Shown: in pieces, positions 60,729 through 64,000 of the stretch | How the letters are laid out: the number at the start of each line of letters is the position of its first letter | How positions within the stretch are numbered: position 1 is the first letter of the stretch | From: Schauerella fraxinea | GTDB lineage: Bacteria; Pseudomonadota; Gammaproteobacteria; Burkholderiales; Burkholderiaceae_B | Direction of reading: 5' to 3' | DNA length: 64,000 bases | Assembly (NCBI GenBank): GCA_030849945.1 | Contig: JAVDKK010000003.1 | Span: 434,001 to 498,000 of the forward strand | The notes under the pieces: model-generated | What the model was told of the DNA's origin: nothing | Databases searched by the model: none | Seen by the model: only the letters and a program-made list of their open reading frames with translations | Made by a program: the position numbers and the translations under genes

Positions 60729-61139
60729 TTGCGCCTTCGATAGCGCATGCGCCTGCAACGCCCGGCATAACGTGTACGCGGCGTGTAGCGCCAGCAGCGC
60801 GAATCCTGCTGACGGCACCACCCACAACATGCCGCCTGGCGTGTAGTGTGCGCCGTCTGGACCGATGCAACTTGAATTGACCAAATTGTCGATACATTCT
60901 TGGTGAGCGAGATAGCGCTCCTCGAACGCCATCCAGAACCCAAAAGACAGTACGGCGAACAATAAGACGCGTGCTCCGCGACTGATCAGCCTGGACGACT
61001 GGGCCGCGGCGGCAGGCGGCGTCAAGATCGGCGGCCTCAAGATTGCACTCGATTTATGCGTTCGCTGTGCGGTAGCGGCAGCCGTGTCAGTGCTCAAACC
61101 AATTGAGCACCGCATCCAGTCCGCACACGTTAATGGCAT
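60711..61139 (-). CDS. Small membrane protein downstream of serB
   Basis: Up to 142 residues; the ATG at 61139 lies inside the serB 3' end, and an internal ATG complementary to 61113-61115 (eight residues in) is also possible. Hydrophobic segments are SRGARVLLFAVLSFGFWMAF and GGMLWVVPSAGFALLALHAAY. Between them is a short soluble loop with two cysteines (HQECIDNLVNSSCIGPDGAHY) that could be disulfide-linked in the periplasm. No family is recognised. It is probably co-transcribed with serB. Confidence 0.65.
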   Translation of the reverse strand: MPLTCADWMRCSIGLSTDTAAATAQRTHKSSAILRPPILTPPAAAAQSSRLISRGARVLLFAVLSFGFWMAFEERYLAHQECIDNLVNSSCIGPDGAHYTPGGMLWVVPSAGFALLALHAAYTLCRALQAHALSKAQKQNGP

Positions 61140-61941
61140 ACGGCGTTTGCTCGCGCACGATCGGCTTGGCGCGGTACGCCACGGCGTAACCCGCGGCTCC
61201 CAGCATTTTCAGGTCGTTGGCACCGTCGCCGATGGCGATGATTTGCTCGGGCCCGGCACCGTGTTCGGCGGCGAAGGCATTGAGATAGTCGAGCTTGGCT
61301 TGCGCATCGAGGATGCGGCCTTGCACGTGGCCGGTGTATTTGCCCTCGACGATGTCGAGCTCGTTGGCATAGGCTGCGTCGAGCTTCAGGCGCGCCTGCA
61401 GGCGCGACGTGAAAAACGTAAAGCCGCCCGATACCAACAGCACCTTGATGCCGGCCGCCTGGGCCGTCGATATCAATTCTTCAGCGCCGGGGTTCAGGCG
61501 CAGGCGGTCCGCATACACCGTGTCCAGGCCTGCGGCCGAGGCACCCGTGAGCAACGCCACACGGCGGCGCAGGCTCTCGGAAAAGTCCTTGATTTCCCCG
61601 CGCATGGCGGCTTCCGTGATTTCCGATACACGATGCTTGACGCCGGCCAGGTCGGCCAACTCATCGATGCACTCGATGTTGATGAGCGTGGAGTCCATGT
61701 CCATGGCGAGGATCTTGCAATCGGCGAGCGCACGGCCAGCCGGCACGAACGCGATATCGACGCCAATCTGCTCGCTCCATTGGCGCAGCGCCTGGCGCGT
61801 TTCGGCATCGTCATTCACGGCGCGCAGGCGTGCCGCGGTGGCACTCATGCGTTGCACGCCATTGGCCTGCGCCATGGCAGCGGCCTGTTCAACATGATCG
61901 GCGCCCAGCGCGGGCGATTGGATGACGAGATGGACGGTCAT
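61087..61941 (-). CDS. serB: Phosphoserine phosphatase
   Basis: A 284-residue HAD-family enzyme, the last step of serine biosynthesis. The nucleophile Asp is in KILAMDMDSTLINIECIDELADLAG. Motif II VSGGFTFFTSRLQ, the Lys-containing region AYANELDIVEGKYTGHV, and motif III AIGDGANDLKMLGAAGYAVAYRAKP follow. The N-terminal ~75 residues form the small regulatory domain. The gene is followed by a small membrane protein on the same strand and preceded, after 186 bp, by mfd. Confidence 0.96.
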   Translation of the reverse strand: MTVHLVIQSPALGADHVEQAAAMAQANGVQRMSATAARLRAVNDDAETRQALRQWSEQIGVDIAFVPAGRALADCKILAMDMDSTLINIECIDELADLAGVKHRVSEITEAAMRGEIKDFSESLRRRVALLTGASAAGLDTVYADRLRLNPGAEELISTAQAAGIKVLLVSGGFTFFTSRLQARLKLDAAYANELDIVEGKYTGHVQGRILDAQAKLDYLNAFAAEHGAGPEQIIAIGDGANDLKMLGAAGYAVAYRAKPIVREQTPYAINVCGLDAVLNWFEH

Positions 61942-62127
61942 GAGTAAGAAAAATCCTTGATCTGAAATCGGTGTTGGAGGCGCGTCTGCAAGCGGCCATG
62001 GCGCGCGCTTTTGCTCGAATATATGACCGGGCTTTTGCGCATCGTCGCTGAGTAGCGCAGAGGTGCCCCTATCGGCATCGATCGCGCCATGGTCCTGTCT
62101 GGCTCGCGCATTGTCATGGCCCGGCCG

Positions 62128-64000
62128 TCATTTGAGCGCACGCAGGACGACGCGCACGGCATCCACGCGAGCCTGCACTTGCTGGCCTTTGATCTCCACA
62201 CGCAGCTTGTCTTGCCCGGCAAGTTTGATGTCGCGCCGCTTCTGCACGAGTTCGATGATGCGCATCGGATCGATGGCCGGCTTGGGGCCGAATTGGAGCA
62301 GTGCCTGCGTTTCACTCGCGTCGATCTTGACGATGCCCAGTGGCACAGCTTCGAGACGCAGGCGGTGCGTGGCAATCAGCGTGCGCGCCGGATCCGGCAG
62401 CTTGCCGAAGCGATCGATCAGTTCTTCCTGAATGCCAATCAACGCATCTTCATCCTTCACGTGCGCGAGACGTTTGTACACGCCCAGGCGGGCATGGACG
62501 TCCGGGCAGTAATCGGAGGGCAGCAGCGCCGGCGCATGCAGATTGACTTCGCAAGCGGCGTTGAACGGCGCATCCAGATCGGGCTCTTCGCCAGATTTAA
62601 GCGCACGCACCGCTTCATTGAGCATCTCGTTGTACATCGAGAAGCCGATTTCCTGGATGTTGCCGGATTGCGAGTCGCCGAGCACTTCACCGGTGCCGCG
62701 AATTTCCAGGTCATGCATGGCCAGGAAGAATCCGGAACCCAGTTCTTCCATGGCCTGGATGGCCTCCAGACGCTTTTTAGCGTTGCTGGTGATCGCATCT
62801 TCGCCCGGCGTCATCAGGTAGGCATAGGCCTGATGATGCGAGCGTCCCACGCGGCCGCGCAATTGATGCAACTGCGCCAGGCCGAATCGATCGGCACGAT
62901 GGATCACGATCGTGTTGGCGCTGGGAACGTCGATACCGGTTTCGATAATCGTCGTGCACAACAGCACGTTGAAGCGCTGCTGATAGAAGCCCTTCATCAC
63001 CTGTTCGAGTTCGCGCTCGGGCATCTGGCCATGTGCCACGGCAATCCGCGCTTCGGGCACCAGCTCTTCGAGCCGCGCGCGGCGGTTGTGGATGGTGTCG
63101 ACTTCGTTGTGCAGGAAGTACACCTGCCCGCCACGCTTGAGTTCGCGCAGCAGTGCCTCGCGGATCGTGCTGCCGTCTTCGCGGCGCACGAAGGTCTTGA
63201 TGGCGAGCCGCTTCTGCGGTGCCGTGGCGATGACGGAAAAGTCGCGGATGCCTTCCAGCGACATGCCGAGTGTGCGCGGGATGGGCGTGGCCGTAAGCGT
63301 AAGCACATCGACTTCGGCGCGCAGGGCTTTCAGGCTTTCTTTCTGACGCACGCCAAAACGGTGTTCCTCGTCAATGATCACCAGTCCCAGACGTTTGAAA
63401 TTGACGTCTTTGGACAGGATCTTGTGGGTGCCGATGACGATGTCGATCGTGCCGTCGTTGATGCCGGCGATGGCCGCGGTGATCTCTTTGGCCGAACGGA
63501 AACGCGAGAGTTCGACCACCTTGACCGGCCAATCGGCAAAGCGATCGGAGAAGGTGGCAGCATGCTGTTCGGCCAATAGCGTGGTGGGGCACAGAATGGC
63601 CACTTGCTTGCCGTTGGCGATGGCCAGGAACGTGGCGCGCAAGGCCACTTCGGTTTTGCCGAAGCCCACGTCGCCGCACACCAGGCGATCCATCGGGCGC
63701 CCGGAGGTCATGTCGCCCAGTACGGCGCCGATGGCGGCGGCCTGGTCGGGCGTTTCTTCAAAGCCGAAGCCTTCGGCAAACGTTTCGTAGTCGCCGATGG
63801 GCAACTTGAACGAAAACCCTTGCCGGGCCGCACGCCGGGCGTACAACTCGAGCAATTCGGCAGCGGTGTCGCGCACCTGCTTGGCGGCCTTGCGGCGCGC
63901 CTTATCCCATTGGCCTGAGCCGAGATGGTGCAGCGGGGCCGCATCGGGATCTGCGCCGCTGTAGCGTGCGATCACATGCAGTTGCGCCACGGGCACATAC
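62128..64000 (-). CDS. mfd: Transcription-repair coupling factor Mfd (C-terminal part; truncated by the window end)
   Basis: About 623 codons are visible of a protein of ~1150; the frame stays open to the last base, so the N-terminus is outside. The visible part starts in the RNA-polymerase-interacting domain (QLHVIARYSG) and contains the RecG-like translocase. That includes Walker A VCGDVGFGKTEVALRATF, the DEEH box IIDEEHRFG, TATPIPRTL and the TRG-type C-terminal motifs (VHRADRFGLAQLHQLRGRVGR). The D7 inhibitory domain is at the end. Mfd removes stalled RNA polymerase at lesions and recruits UvrA. Confidence 0.97.
   Translation of the reverse strand, partial: YVPVAQLHVIARYSGADPDAAPLHHLGSGQWDKARRKAAKQVRDTAAELLELYARRAARQGFSFKLPIGDYETFAEGFGFEETPDQAAAIGAVLGDMTSGRPMDRLVCGDVGFGKTEVALRATFLAIANGKQVAILCPTTLLAEQHAATFSDRFADWPVKVVELSRFRSAKEITAAIAGINDGTIDIVIGTHKILSKDVNFKRLGLVIIDEEHRFGVRQKESLKALRAEVDVLTLTATPIPRTLGMSLEGIRDFSVIATAPQKRLAIKTFVRREDGSTIREALLRELKRGGQVYFLHNEVDTIHNRRARLEELVPEARIAVAHGQMPERELEQVMKGFYQQRFNVLLCTTIIETGIDVPSANTIVIHRADRFGLAQLHQLRGRVGRSHHQAYAYLMTPGEDAITSNAKKRLEAIQAMEELGSGFFLAMHDLEIRGTGEVLGDSQSGNIQEIGFSMYNEMLNEAVRALKSGEEPDLDAPFNAACEVNLHAPALLPSDYCPDVHARLGVYKRLAHVKDEDALIGIQEELIDRFGKLPDPARTLIATHRLRLEAVPLGIVKIDASETQALLQFGPKPAIDPMRIIELVQKRRDIKLAGQDKLRVEIKGQQVQARVDAVRVVLRALK

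Noticed and set aside
61938..62375. 145-codon minus-strand frame between serB and mfd
   Set aside because: It overlaps the mfd 3' end in another frame and has no coding features or start signal.
62089..63579. 496-codon frame opposite mfd
   Set aside because: A shadow of the Mfd translocase domain.

Overview
The window is a high-GC chromosomal segment of a betaproteobacterium. It is most likely an Alcaligenaceae member close to Bordetella/Achromobacter. I infer this from the 14-gene nuo operon followed by a DUF2818 gene, a Bordetella-type porin just upstream of nuoA, the tpiA-secG-tRNA-Leu block, and the presence of serB and mfd. This is recognition from sequence, not a database result.

Region 1 (1-21560) is the right-hand part of a long-tailed, HK97/lambda-type prophage. 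The order is: large terminase (cut by the window edge), portal, ClpP-like protease, HK97 capsid, connector and tail-completion genes, a secreted-protein moron, tail tube, a tail chaperone pair joined by a -1 frameshift site, tape measure, tail-tip genes, a tail fibre carrying an SGNH esterase, and a lysis cassette (GH19 endolysin, two membrane/coiled-coil genes, Rz with nested Rz1). A minus-strand accessory block follows: a toxin-antitoxin pair, an SRAP (HMCES/YedK-type) DNA-repair gene, and a small gene under a near-perfect LexA box. The prophage abuts the 3' end of tRNA-Leu(UAA), its probable attachment site. No integrase is present, so it should lie at the other end, outside the window.

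Region 2 (21561-26400) is core chromosome: tRNA-Leu(UAA), a chemoreceptor, tRNA-Ser(UGA), a quinone oxidoreductase, tpiA, secG and tRNA-Leu(GAG).

Region 3 (26400-43400) is accessory. It holds a DMT exporter, a Csp-type copper-storage protein, and a four-gene catabolic operon (SnoaL-like protein, polysaccharide-deacetylase-family hydrolase, amidase, FCD-type GntR regulator). Divergent from that operon is a branched-chain-type ABC transporter in which LivM, LivG and LivF form one 835-residue polypeptide. MFS and MATE transporters follow, then a lipid/phosphatase trio (DAG-kinase-like, metallophosphoesterase, PAP2) and a hotdog thioesterase. Short tandem repeats occur at 26405 and 37219.

Region 4 (43400-60663) contains a strongly codon-biased porin with a repeat-rich upstream region and a structured 3' UTR. 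The complete nuoABCDEFGHIJKLMN operon (respiratory complex I) follows. NuoL carries a histidine-rich loop, a 13-codon ORF sits between nuoD and nuoE, and a DUF2818 membrane gene is coupled to nuoN.

Region 5 (60664-64000) lies on the minus strand: a small membrane protein, serB, and the C-terminal two-thirds of mfd, cut by the window end.

No CRISPR array, insertion sequence or rRNA was seen. The strongest observations are the -1 frameshift site at 7876, the nested Rz1, the LexA-controlled repair block at the prophage end, and the LivMGF fusion with a degenerate ABC signature.
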